A stretch of 20,011 bases of DNA from JBBSHJ01 sp038253135 (GTDB lineage: Bacteria > Actinomycetota > Actinomycetes > Mycobacteriales > QHCD01). Position numbers and translations under genes: made by a program. The notes under the pieces are model-generated. The model saw only the letters and a program-made list of their open reading frames with translations, was not told the origin of the DNA and did no database searches. Shown one piece after another: positions 13,044 through 20,011 of the stretch (its first letter is position 1; each line of letters begins with the position of its first letter). Location of the stretch: NCBI GenBank assembly GCA_038253135.1, contig JBBSHJ010000059.1:1-20011 (forward strand), given 5' to 3'.

Positions 13044-13319
13044 ATGGCCAAGGCCCTCTTCGGACACGTCACAGCCCCCGGCCCCGAGCGCCGACTCGCT
13101 GCGGAGGTCGCCGTCTTGCGGGCGCGCGTGCGCGACCTCGAGACCGAGCTCGCCGAGCTCCGGTCGGAGCGGATCCTCCTCCATCACGCGGGCATCGACC
13201 ACGCGGGCATCGATCACGCCTGCGTCGAGCGCACCCGGGACGACCGGGCGCCGGCGGACCGGCCGATCGAGGCGTCCGGGCGGCGTACCCGGGTGCCGGA
13301 GACCGCTTCCATCGGCTGA
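13044..13319 (+). CDS. Small coiled-coil protein of unknown function
   Basis: A 91-residue protein beginning MAKALFGHVTAPGPERRLAAEVAVLRARVRDLETELAELRSE. The N-terminal motif and the heptad helix that follows resemble small uncharacterised actinobacterial proteins I recall starting MAKALxG. After the helix comes a histidine-rich repeat, HAGIDHAGIDHACVE (about residues 48-62), and a charged disordered tail. ATG 13044 has AAAGG seven bases upstream; GTG 13029, in the upstream 17-bp repeat, would add five residues. It lies upstream of smc on the same strand and after the mutM terminator. No function can be assigned. Confidence 0.7.
   Translation: MAKALFGHVTAPGPERRLAAEVAVLRARVRDLETELAELRSERILLHHAGIDHAGIDHACVERTRDDRAPADRPIEASGRRTRVPETASIG
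13185..13229 (+). repeat. Three in-frame 15-bp repeats (HAGID) in the small coiled-coil gene
   Basis: CACGCGGGCATCGAC, then the same unit with a final T, then a diverged copy CACGCCTGCGTCGAG. The period keeps the frame and encodes HAGID, HAGID, HACVE. Confidence 0.85.
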
Positions 13320-13364
13320 CCGCGCGTCCCAGCGCGCCTTCCCTGGTGCGCACGAGGCGCGAGG

Positions 13365-13370
13365 TAGGGT
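13365..13370 (+). promoter_or_regulatory. Candidate -10 box for smc
   Basis: TAGGGT matches the TANNNT pattern common in actinobacterial housekeeping promoters and lies 63 bases before the smc start. The -35 region (CTGGTG, 16 bases upstream) is poor. Confidence 0.35.
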
Positions 13371-13433
13371 CGCTTGCGGCCTTCCCCGACCGCGCACCGC
13401 GATTCCTCGGCCAGCCGACCCAGCGGGAGTTCC

Positions 13434-16400
13434 GTGCACCTCAAGGCATTGACGTTGCGCGGGTTCAAGTCCTTCGCATCCGCGACGACCCTGCGACTCG
13501 AGCCGGGCGTCACGTGCGTCGTCGGTCCCAACGGCTCCGGCAAGTCCAACGTCGTTGACGCCATCGCGTGGGTCCTCGGTGAACAGGGCGCCAAGGCGCT
13601 GCGCGGCGGCAAGATGGAAGACGTCATCTTCGCCGGTACGTCCGGCGCGGGCGGTCGGAGCGGGCGAGCCCCGTTGGGCCGCGCGGAGGTCACCCTTACG
13701 ATCGACAACTCCGACAACGCCCTGCCGATCGATTACGCCGAGGTCACCATCACCCGCCGGATGTTCCGCTCCGGCGAGAGCGACTACGAGATCAACGGCG
13801 ACTCGTGCCGGCTCCTCGACATCCAGGAGCTGCTGTCCGACTCCGGTATCGGCCGCGAGATGCACGTCATCGTCGGGCAGGGCCAGCTCGACGCCGTGCT
13901 GCAGGCTCGCCCGGAGGACCGGCGCGGCTTCATCGAGGAAGCCGCCGGGGTGCGCAAGCACCGCAAGCGCAAGGAAAAGGCCCTGCGCAAACTCGATGCC
14001 ATGCAGGCCAACCTGACGCGGATCACCGACCTGACAGCCGAGCTGCGCCGGCAGCTCAAGCCGCTCGGCAAGCAGGCCGAGATCGCCCGCCGGGCCGCCA
14101 CGATCCAGGCCGAGCTCCGTGACTCACGGCTGCGGCTGCTGGCCGAGGACCTCGTGATCCTGCGGGCCGAGCAGGCCAAGGACGTCGCCGATGAGTCCGC
14201 GCTACTGGCCCGTCGGGCCGGCATCGAGACGTCCCTGGCCGCGGCGCAGGAGTCCGAACGCGAGCTCGAGAGCTCGCTCGCCGCCGACGTGCCGCTACTC
14301 GAGCAGACGCAGGAAACCTGGCATCGCCTGTCCCAGCTCGGTGAGCGGCTGCGCGGCACGGCCCGCCTGGCCGCGGACCGGGCCCGGCATCTCGGCACCC
14401 GCGAGGAACCGCCGCCGCCCGGCCGCGATCCTGAGCTGCTCGAGGCCGAGGCGGACGAGATCGCCGAGCGCGAATCGGTCGTCGGGCGGGAGCTCGCGGC
14501 CACCCAGGAAACACTGTCGGGCGTCGTACGCCGTCGCGCTGAGGGTGAGACCGCGCTCGCCGACGCCGAGCGGGCGCTGCTGGCCGCGGCCCGAGCGTTC
14601 GCGGATCGGCGCGAATCGCTGGCGACGCTGGCGGGCAGCGTCGACGCGCTGCGCTCGCGCACCACGGCCGCCGGCGAGGAGATCGAACGGCTGGCCGCGG
14701 CGACCGCGGACGCCCGCGATCGGGCGACGTCGGCGCAGCGCGAGTTCGAGGGCCTGCAGGGTGAGATCGGCGTTCTGGACGAGGGCGAGCTGGGCCTCGA
14801 CGAGCGGCACGAGAGCGCGGTCGCCGCGCACGAACGGATCGAAACCGAGCTCGCCGCCGCCCGGGACGCCGAGCGTGACGCCGAGCGCGAGCGGACCTCG
14901 TGGCAGGCCCGGGCGGAGGCGCTCGCGCTCGGGCTCAACCGCAAGGACGGGGCGGGAGCGCTGCTGGCCGCGGCCGACCGGTTGCCAGGAGTGCTGGGTG
15001 CGCTCGCGCGGCTGCTGAGCGTCGAGCCGGGCTACGAGACGGCGGTCGCGGCGGCACTCGGTGGGCTGGCCGACGCCGTCGCCGTTGCCGACGCGAGCGC
15101 GGCGCTCGCGTCCTTGCGGCTGCTCAAGAGCGAGGAGTCCGGGCGCGCCAGCCTGGTGATTGCCGGCAAGGGCGTCGCGTCGGCTCCGTCCATCGGGCCG
15201 CCCGGCGAGCTGCCGCGGGGGGCACGGTGGCTGACCGATCTGGTTCAGGCGCCGCCGGAGGTCCGGCCGGCCGTGCGGGCCGCGTTGCACTCCGTTGCGG
15301 TCGTGGCGGATCTCGAGACCGCGGCCGGCCTTGCCGAGCGGTTCGCCGGGGTCCGCGCGGTGACCCAGGACGGCGATATCCTCGCCGCCGACCATGCCAC
15401 GGGCGGGTCCGCGAACGCGCCGAGCATGCTGGAGATCCAGGCCGCCGTCGATGAGGCGTCGCACCGCCGTGATGAGGCGCATGCACGGGTGGCAAGGCTG
15501 ACGGCGCGGATCGACGACCTCATGAAGCGCGCTTCGACGGCGCGGACCGAGGTCGGCGCCCGGCTGTCCGACCTGCACGAGTCCGACGCCCGGATGTCCG
15601 CGGTGGCCGAGCGCCTCGGTGACCTCGGCGCCGCGGCCCGGTCGGCCGGCGCGGAGGCGGAACGGCTGGAGCGGGCCCGCCAGGACGCCGAGACCGCGCG
15701 GGAACGCGACGCGGGTGAGCTCAGCGCCGCCGAGGAACGCCTCACCTTGGCCCGCGCGGCGCCGCTGGACGAGAACCCGTCCACGGCGGCCCGCGACCAA
15801 GCCGCTGAGCTCCTCGGCGCGATCCGCCAGGCGGAGGTCGAGGCCCGGCTCGCCGTGCGCACCGCGGAGGAACGGGCCCGAGCACTGGTCGGCCGGGCCG
15901 AATCGCTGCGCCGCGCGGGCGCCTCCGAGCGCGCCGCGCGTGCGCGGGCCGAGGCGGCGCGGACCGCCCGCGCCCGCGGCGCTGCGATCGCGACCGTGGT
16001 GGCCGGGGCCGCGGAGCGGGTGATCGAGCGCCTCGACGCGTCGGTGGCCGCAGCCGACACCGAGCGGGTCGCCGCGCTCGCGCAGCGCCAGCACCGCGAG
16101 GGCGAGCTGGCCGCGGTGCGGGCCCGCGGCCGCGAGCTGTCCGCGGAGCTCGAACAGCTCGTCGACGTCGTACACCGCGACGAGGTGGCGCGCGCCGAGC
16201 AGCGCATGCGGATCGACGCGCTCGCGGCGAAGGCCCTCCAGGAGTACGGCATCGACGCCGAGGCGCTCGGCGCCGACTACGGACCCGACGCGTCGATGCC
16301 ACCGTCCGCCGCCGAGCTGGCGGAGCACGAGCTTGCCCGCGAGCGGGGCGAGCACGTCACCGCGCCGGTGCCCGGGGCGTACGACCGGCGGACCTGCGAG

Positions 16401-17045
16401 CGGCGCGCCCAGAAGGCCGATCGCGAGCTGCGGCAGCTCGGGAAGGTGAACCCGCTGGCCCTGGAGGAGTTCGCGGCCCTGGAGGAGCGGCACGCGTTCC
16501 TGTCCGAGCAGCTGGAGGATCTCAAGTCCACCCGGCGCGACCTGATGACGGTCGTACGCGAGGTCGACGAGCGGATCCACGATGTCTTCGCGTCCGCTTT
16601 TGCCGACACCGCAAGGGAATTCGAGGTCGTGTTCGCGACGCTGTTCCCAGGCGGCGAGGGCCGGCTGGTGCTGACCGAGCCGGACGATCTGCTGGCCAGC
16701 GGCGTCGAGGTGGAGGCCCGCCCGCCCGGCAAGAGGGTCAAGCGACTCTCATTGCTCTCCGGCGGCGAGCGATCCCTGGTCGCCGTCGCCCTGCTGGTGG
16801 CGATCTTCCGGGCCCGGCCGTCGCCGTTCTACGTGCTCGACGAGATCGAGGCCGCGCTCGACGACACCAACCTCGGTCGCCTGATCGGCCTGCTCGAGGA
16901 GCTGCGCCGCAGCTCGCAGCTGATCGTCATCACCCATCAGAAGCGCACCATGGAGATTGCCGACGCGTTGTACGGCGTGTCGATGCGCGATGACGGCATC
17001 ACCACGGTGATCAGCCAGCGGCTGCGCGAGCTCGTCTCGGCCTGA
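13434..17045 (+). CDS. smc: Chromosome segregation protein SMC
   Basis: SMC is the ATPase core of the bacterial condensin that organises and segregates the chromosome with ScpA and ScpB. The 1203-residue product has the full architecture. Walker A GPNGSGKSN is at 31-39 and the Q-loop region at about 140-150. The first coiled coil is followed by a hinge (about 505-660, from ADRLPGVLGALARLL to ILAADHATGG), then the second coiled coil. The C-terminal head carries signature LLSGGERSL near 1108 and Walker B FYVLDEIEAALDD near 1130. GTG 13434 gives the classical N-terminus HLKALTLRGFKSFA and is preceded by GGGAG. The frame is open further upstream but not conserved. The usual downstream ftsY is absent. 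Confidence 0.97.
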   Translation: MHLKALTLRGFKSFASATTLRLEPGVTCVVGPNGSGKSNVVDAIAWVLGEQGAKALRGGKMEDVIFAGTSGAGGRSGRAPLGRAEVTLTIDNSDNALPIDYAEVTITRRMFRSGESDYEINGDSCRLLDIQELLSDSGIGREMHVIVGQGQLDAVLQARPEDRRGFIEEAAGVRKHRKRKEKALRKLDAMQANLTRITDLTAELRRQLKPLGKQAEIARRAATIQAELRDSRLRLLAEDLVILRAEQAKDVADESALLARRAGIETSLAAAQESERELESSLAADVPLLEQTQETWHRLSQLGERLRGTARLAADRARHLGTREEPPPPGRDPELLEAEADEIAERESVVGRELAATQETLSGVVRRRAEGETALADAERALLAAARAFADRRESLATLAGSVDALRSRTTAAGEEIERLAAATADARDRATSAQREFEGLQGEIGVLDEGELGLDERHESAVAAHERIETELAAARDAERDAERERTSWQARAEALALGLNRKDGAGALLAAADRLPGVLGALARLLSVEPGYETAVAAALGGLADAVAVADASAALASLRLLKSEESGRASLVIAGKGVASAPSIGPPGELPRGARWLTDLVQAPPEVRPAVRAALHSVAVVADLETAAGLAERFAGVRAVTQDGDILAADHATGGSANAPSMLEIQAAVDEASHRRDEAHARVARLTARIDDLMKRASTARTEVGARLSDLHESDARMSAVAERLGDLGAAARSAGAEAERLERARQDAETARERDAGELSAAEERLTLARAAPLDENPSTAARDQAAELLGAIRQAEVEARLAVRTAEERARALVGRAESLRRAGASERAARARAEAARTARARGAAIATVVAGAAERVIERLDASVAAADTERVAALAQRQHREGELAAVRARGRELSAELEQLVDVVHRDEVARAEQRMRIDALAAKALQEYGIDAEALGADYGPDASMPPSAAELAEHELARERGEHVTAPVPGAYDRRTCERRAQKADRELRQLGKVNPLALEEFAALEERHAFLSEQLEDLKSTRRDLMTVVREVDERIHDVFASAFADTAREFEVVFATLFPGGEGRLVLTEPDDLLASGVEVEARPPGKRVKRLSLLSGGERSLVAVALLVAIFRARPSPFYVLDEIEAALDDTNLGRLIGLLEELRRSSQLIVITHQKRTMEIADALYGVSMRDDGITTVISQRLRELVSA

Positions 17046-17336
17046 GACCGCGGGCATCGCCGTGTGCGTAGCGGATCCCGCACGGGTCCGCCGCTTCGTG
17101 CTCGCGGGCGAAGTCCAGCTGATCGCTCGGATACGTCGACGCCGGTGACCGCGGCTCCGAGCCCGGCCAGCAGCCGCGCGTCACGGCCTTGACCGCACCC
17201 AACCGACAGCACCTGGCGGTCGTGGACAGCCCCGAGCAGGTCCTCGAAGACCGGATCGCAGAGGCCGCCGGGCGGGTCAAATGCTTCGTGGTACCTCTCG
17301 GGCGACGTCGTCGTACGCCGCCGGCTCGCTCGCCAC
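17046..17336 (-). pseudogene. Truncated, frameshifted class I SAM-dependent methyltransferase remnant
   Basis: Reading the minus strand across three frames restores a methyltransferase N-terminus. A GTG at 17336 gives VASEPAAYDDVA. One extra base near 17300 shifts to RYHEAFDPPGGLCDPVFEDLLG and motif I VLSVGCGQGRDARLL, then AAVTGVDVS. A second shift near 17130 leads to SDQLDFAREHEAADPCGIRYAHGDARGL. The sequence then runs directly into the end of smc, so the remaining two thirds of the gene are missing. Two frameshifts plus truncation argue for a dead gene; sequencing errors could explain the shifts but not the missing part. Confidence 0.7.
17071..17091 (+). terminator. Possible hairpin terminator after smc
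   Basis: GCGGATCCCG-CA-CGGGTCCGC forms a nine-pair stem with one bulged base, 25 bases after the smc stop. There is no T-tract, and it lies within the methyltransferase remnant, so the hairpin may be incidental. Confidence 0.3.
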
Positions 17337-17383
17337 GGAAGGTATACGAGCGGCGCCCGGCACGGGTTCCGCGACTCGGCAGC

Positions 17384-18616
17384 TCAGGCGAGCAGGTGGT
17401 AGTCGCGCGGGCTCCAGGCGAGGAGGGCCTGCAGCTGCACCAGCCCGGCCTGCACGTTGAGGTCGACGGACTTGTAGGGCTGCGTCGTGAGCAGTCCGGT
17501 GCTGGGGTCGACAGCCTCCCAGAGCGTGTCCGCGTACTTCTCGAGCTCCCGCCGGTAGCGTCCGTCGGGCCGGATGGAATGCAGGAAGAGCAGGTTCTTG
17601 AAGAAGATCGCGTTGAAGATGACGTCCTGCGTATAGAGCCGCCCGCCCCGGCCGTAGAGGTCGAGCGCGGCGGCGGCGATCCTACTCGCCTGATCGAGAT
17701 AGGACTTCGACCCGGTGGCCAGGTGCAGCAGGGCGGCGGCACCGAGCATCACGCCCTGGTTGTAGCTCCACTGGGTCTTCTCGACATTTCCGTCCAGGTC
17801 GACGTGGTCGAAGTACAGCCCATTGGGCGCCTTCAGATAGCGGTCCACCCAGTCGAACATCCGCTTCGAGTGCTCGAGGTAGGCCGTGTCCTTCGTGAGC
17901 AGGTAGAGGCGGACACCGATCTCCACGCCGGGACCGTTGGAGATCGTGTTGCGATCGTGGCTCCAAGGGGCTTGGGTCCAGTAGGTGCCCCCCGGGTCGG
18001 AATGCGTCGTGTCGCTGTCCCAGCCGTACCGGACCAGCGCGAAGATCAGCTTGGCCCGTTCGAGAGCCGCCGTATCCCCGGTCATCCGGTATTCCTGCAA
18101 CCCGTCCAGGCCGAGCCACTCGTTGTCGTCGTAGAAGACGTCACCGCCGCCACCGAGGGGCGGCATCACATAGGAGGCATAGCCCGGCGGGCTCGGCGGC
18201 GCCGGCGGGCTGGGCGGGTTGTGCGAGGTCGGCGTGGGGTTGTAATAACTGGCCAGCCCGGCGGCCCGATCGCGGACGTCGCCGGCATAGCGGGAATCGA
18301 GGCCGAGCATGTCGAGGGTGGCCGCAGTCGCCTGCGAGAACGGCCAGACGTAGGAGTACGGATTTCCCGTCCCGAGCGGTGCCTCCCCGTGGTACAGCTT
18401 CTGCGCGGGCACGTAGAACTGCCGCTGCATCGCTCGGTACGCCGCTACAGCTCGGCTCGCGTTGCGCCCCCTGCTCGCGGATGTGGTCTCGGACGTCGCC
18501 GCGCTGGCCGGCGACGCCGTGAGACCGAGCGCGACCGTGCCGCCGAGCACTGCCGCCGACCGGCCGAAGGACCGCCTCGTCGGACGCGGCTGGTTGTCTG
18601 TGTCGGATGATTTCAT
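17384..18616 (-). CDS. Tat-exported glycoside hydrolase family 76-like protein
   Basis: GH76 enzymes are endo-acting alpha-1,6-mannanases. The 410-residue protein has a twin-arginine signal (TRRSFG at 13-18, hydrophobic stretch, cleavage likely after ASA at 37-39). An (alpha/alpha)-barrel-like catalytic domain follows. The catalytic Asp pair is visible as YDDNEWLGL (D163, D164). Further family-like segments are NGPGVEIGVRLYLLT, MFDWVDRYL, WSYNQGVMLGAAALL and NAIFFKNLLFLHS. A proline-serine run near 134-145 may be a surface loop. ATG 18616 has GGAGGT five bases upstream; the preceding TTG is less likely. It is divergent from a LacI-family gene, and its promoter overlaps a LacI-type operator, suggesting sugar-inducible expression. 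The actual substrate is not shown. Confidence 0.82.
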   Translation of the reverse strand: MKSSDTDNQPRPTRRSFGRSAAVLGGTVALGLTASPASAATSETTSASRGRNASRAVAAYRAMQRQFYVPAQKLYHGEAPLGTGNPYSYVWPFSQATAATLDMLGLDSRYAGDVRDRAAGLASYYNPTPTSHNPPSPPAPPSPPGYASYVMPPLGGGGDVFYDDNEWLGLDGLQEYRMTGDTAALERAKLIFALVRYGWDSDTTHSDPGGTYWTQAPWSHDRNTISNGPGVEIGVRLYLLTKDTAYLEHSKRMFDWVDRYLKAPNGLYFDHVDLDGNVEKTQWSYNQGVMLGAAALLHLATGSKSYLDQASRIAAAALDLYGRGGRLYTQDVIFNAIFFKNLLFLHSIRPDGRYRRELEKYADTLWEAVDPSTGLLTTQPYKSVDLNVQAGLVQLQALLAWSPRDYHLLA

Positions 18617-18726
18617 CAATGACCTCCGGGGTGTTCAGGCTCCGCGACAGCACGACGCCCGGCGCTGTGAGTCCGGGCCGCCGACCGCGGCGGCCACGAC
18701 ACCGACCGACCTTGGCGACGTAGCCC

Positions 18727-18740
18727 TGCAAACGTTGCCA
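18727..18740. promoter_or_regulatory. LacI-family operator
   Basis: TGCAAACGTTGCCA has the CG-centred imperfect symmetry of LacI/GalR operators (compare TGCAAACGTTTGCA). A second CG-centred site, GGTAACGTAACC (18741-18752), lies 13 bp away. The sites sit between the glycosidase and the LacI-family gene, over the predicted start point of the former. Confidence 0.6.
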
Positions 18741-18743
18741 GGT

Positions 18744-18773
18744 AACGTAACCAGCTGGGCCCCGGCCGGTCAA
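18744..18773 (-). promoter_or_regulatory. Candidate promoter of the GH76-like gene
   Basis: On the minus strand a -35 TTGACC (18773-18768) is followed after 18 bases by a -10 TACGTT (18749-18744). The predicted start point is near 18737, inside the LacI-type operator. Confidence 0.5.
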
Positions 18774-18857
18774 GGTTCCTGGACGGTCCGGGCCTTCGGT
18801 GGTGCGCCGTTGATCGCACGACGGCGGCGATGCGCGGCGTGAGCGTCAGGAGGAGCG

Positions 18858-19886
18858 ATGGGATCGGGCCGGCCGACCATGCACGACGTCGCCAGGAGCG
18901 CCGGCGTCAGCGTCACGACCGTGTCGCGAGTGGTCAACGACGCACGGCATGTCCACGGGGAGACCCGTCGCCGGGTCGAGGCCGCCATCGCGACGCTGAA
19001 TTTCCAGCGCAACGACATCGCCCGCACGCTCCGGCCAGGGCAGACGACCAGCACGATCGGATTGCTGATCGAGGATGTGTCCAATCCGTTCTACTCGGCC
19101 ATCGCGCGGGGTGTGGACGACGTCGCGGAGAGGCATCAGCACCTGACCGTCGTCGGAAACACGCGGCTGGACTCCGGGCGCGAGCGAGACCTGATCAGGA
19201 CGATGATCCGGCGCCGGGTCGACGGTCTGATCGTCGTACCCACCGCCGCCGACCACAGCGACCTGCACGACGGGGTCCCACTGGTCTTCGTCGACCGGGT
19301 ACCGGCCGGCCTGCCCGCCGACACGGTCCTGCTCGACAACGTCCGCGGCGCGCGGCGGGCCGTGACCCACCTCGTCGACGCGGGCCACCGGCGGATCGCC
19401 TACGTCGGCGGCGACCCGCGCGTGCACACGGGCGTCAAGCGGCTGGCCGGTTACCAGCGGGCGCTCCGCGCCGGCGGTCTCGGCTACGACCGATCGCTGG
19501 TCCGGCTGGACAACCACACCGTGGCTGACGCCGACGCCGCGGTCACGGACCTCCTAGCCCGACCCGACCCACCGCAGGCCGTCTTCGCCGACAACAACCG
19601 TATGAGCGTCGGCGCCCTACAGGCGATCTTCCGCGCCGGTGCCCGGATCGATCTCGCCGGCTTCGATGACCTCGAGCTCGCGGACCTGCTGACCGTGCCG
19701 GTCACCCTCGTCACCTACCAGCCCGCCGAGCTCGGGCGGCGGGCCGCCGAGCTGCTCTTCCAGCGCATCGCCGGCGACAGGCAGCCGCCGAGACGGATCG
19801 TTGTGCGCACCGAGTTGTCGGCTCGGGGCGGGTCGCGCGCTCACCGCGGAGCGACCGTCCGGACAGCGGGAGTGGCGGCTCGCTAG
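18858..19886 (+). CDS. LacI family transcriptional regulator
   Basis: The 342-residue protein has the LacI helix-turn-helix (TMHDVARSAGVSVTTVSRVVN, about residues 7-27), the hinge region, and a periplasmic-binding-protein-like effector domain. Family markers are IGLLIEDVSNPFYSAIARGV, RRVDGLIVVP, VPLVFVDRVP, VTHLVDAGHRRIAYVGGD, AVFADNN and LAGFDDLELADLL. ATG 18858 is supported by an AGGAGGAG ribosome-binding site. It probably represses the divergent GH76-like gene through the operator at 18727-18740 and may autoregulate. The likely inducer is a mannose-containing sugar, inferred only from the neighbour. It converges with the right-edge gene, 9 bases apart. Confidence 0.93.
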   Translation: MGSGRPTMHDVARSAGVSVTTVSRVVNDARHVHGETRRRVEAAIATLNFQRNDIARTLRPGQTTSTIGLLIEDVSNPFYSAIARGVDDVAERHQHLTVVGNTRLDSGRERDLIRTMIRRRVDGLIVVPTAADHSDLHDGVPLVFVDRVPAGLPADTVLLDNVRGARRAVTHLVDAGHRRIAYVGGDPRVHTGVKRLAGYQRALRAGGLGYDRSLVRLDNHTVADADAAVTDLLARPDPPQAVFADNNRMSVGALQAIFRAGARIDLAGFDDLELADLLTVPVTLVTYQPAELGRRAAELLFQRIAGDRQPPRRIVVRTELSARGGSRAHRGATVRTAGVAAR

Positions 19887-19895
19887 CGCCGGCCG

Positions 19896-20011
19896 TCACC
19901 ACAGCCCGGCCAGCTCCACCAGCTCCGCGGCAGGAGGCAGTTCCGGCGTTGCCTCGGCCGTGCTCAGCCCGGTCGGCACGTCGACGGTGGGGTCGAGCGT
20001 GATGAGGTCGC
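19896..20011 (-). CDS. Partial protein of unknown function (C-terminal 38 residues only)
   Basis: A minus-strand frame enters from the right edge and ends at a TGA at 19896-19898. It encodes an acidic, proline- and leucine-containing C-terminus closing in ELVELAGLW. Codon use is high-GC as in real genes here, and no other frame looks better, but too little is present to name a family. Confidence 0.5.
   Translation of the reverse strand, partial: DLITLDPTVDVPTGLSTAEATPELPPAAELVELAGLW

Noticed and set aside
14295..16580. 761-codon minus-strand open frame opposite smc
   Set aside because: Antisense shadow of the smc coiled coil and hinge; no recognisable domain.
17189..18610. 473-codon plus-strand open frame opposite the GH76-like gene
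   Set aside because: Shadow of the glycosidase; the minus strand carries the signal peptide and family motifs.

Overview
The window is high-GC chromosomal DNA from an actinomycete (Actinomycetota). The evidence is the strong GC bias at third codon positions, frequent GTG starts, and two conserved actinobacterial gene neighbourhoods: DUF3515 / Lrp-type / thiL / rpmB / recG / rsmD / coaD, and sepIVA / yceD / rpmF / rnc / mutM / smc. I cannot place it below phylum or class. No rRNA, tRNA, CRISPR array, insertion sequence or phage gene is visible.

Left part (1-5705): a two-gene minus-strand unit, a short-chain dehydrogenase plus a QueA-like protein cut by the window edge, sits behind a MerR/SoxR-type promoter. 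Next, also on the minus strand, are a DUF3515 membrane protein and a stand-alone Lrp/AsnC ligand-binding domain. thiL diverges from these and has no canonical start codon. A cytidylate-kinase-like gene follows and converges, with overlapping stops, on a membrane-anchored protein of unknown function that lies downstream of rpmB.

Centre (5943-17045): a plus-strand housekeeping series covering DNA repair and replication (recG, mutM, smc), ribosome and RNA maturation (rsmD, rpmF, rnc, yceD), coenzyme A synthesis (coaD) and cell division (sepIVA-like). A terminator after mutM separates smc and a small coiled-coil gene from the preceding genes.

Right part (17046-20011): synteny breaks directly after the smc stop. 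A frameshifted, truncated methyltransferase remnant is followed by a divergent pair, a Tat-exported GH76-like glycosidase and a LacI-family regulator. A LacI-type operator overlaps the predicted start point of the glycosidase promoter. A partial minus-strand gene enters at the right edge.

The most unusual signal is a set of short tandem repeats (about 14-17 bp) at gene edges. Between recG and rsmD, five perfect 14-bp units plus the recG stop form an unbroken chain of six-codon mini-ORFs (five amino acids plus stop). Each TGA stop overlaps the next start in an NTGA junction, running from the recG stop into rsmD. A second, independent 17-bp repeat makes the same kind of chain in front of the small coiled-coil gene. 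Inside coding regions the repeats are 15 bp and stay in frame (RPETV repeats in the RNase III tail, HAGID repeats in the coiled-coil protein).
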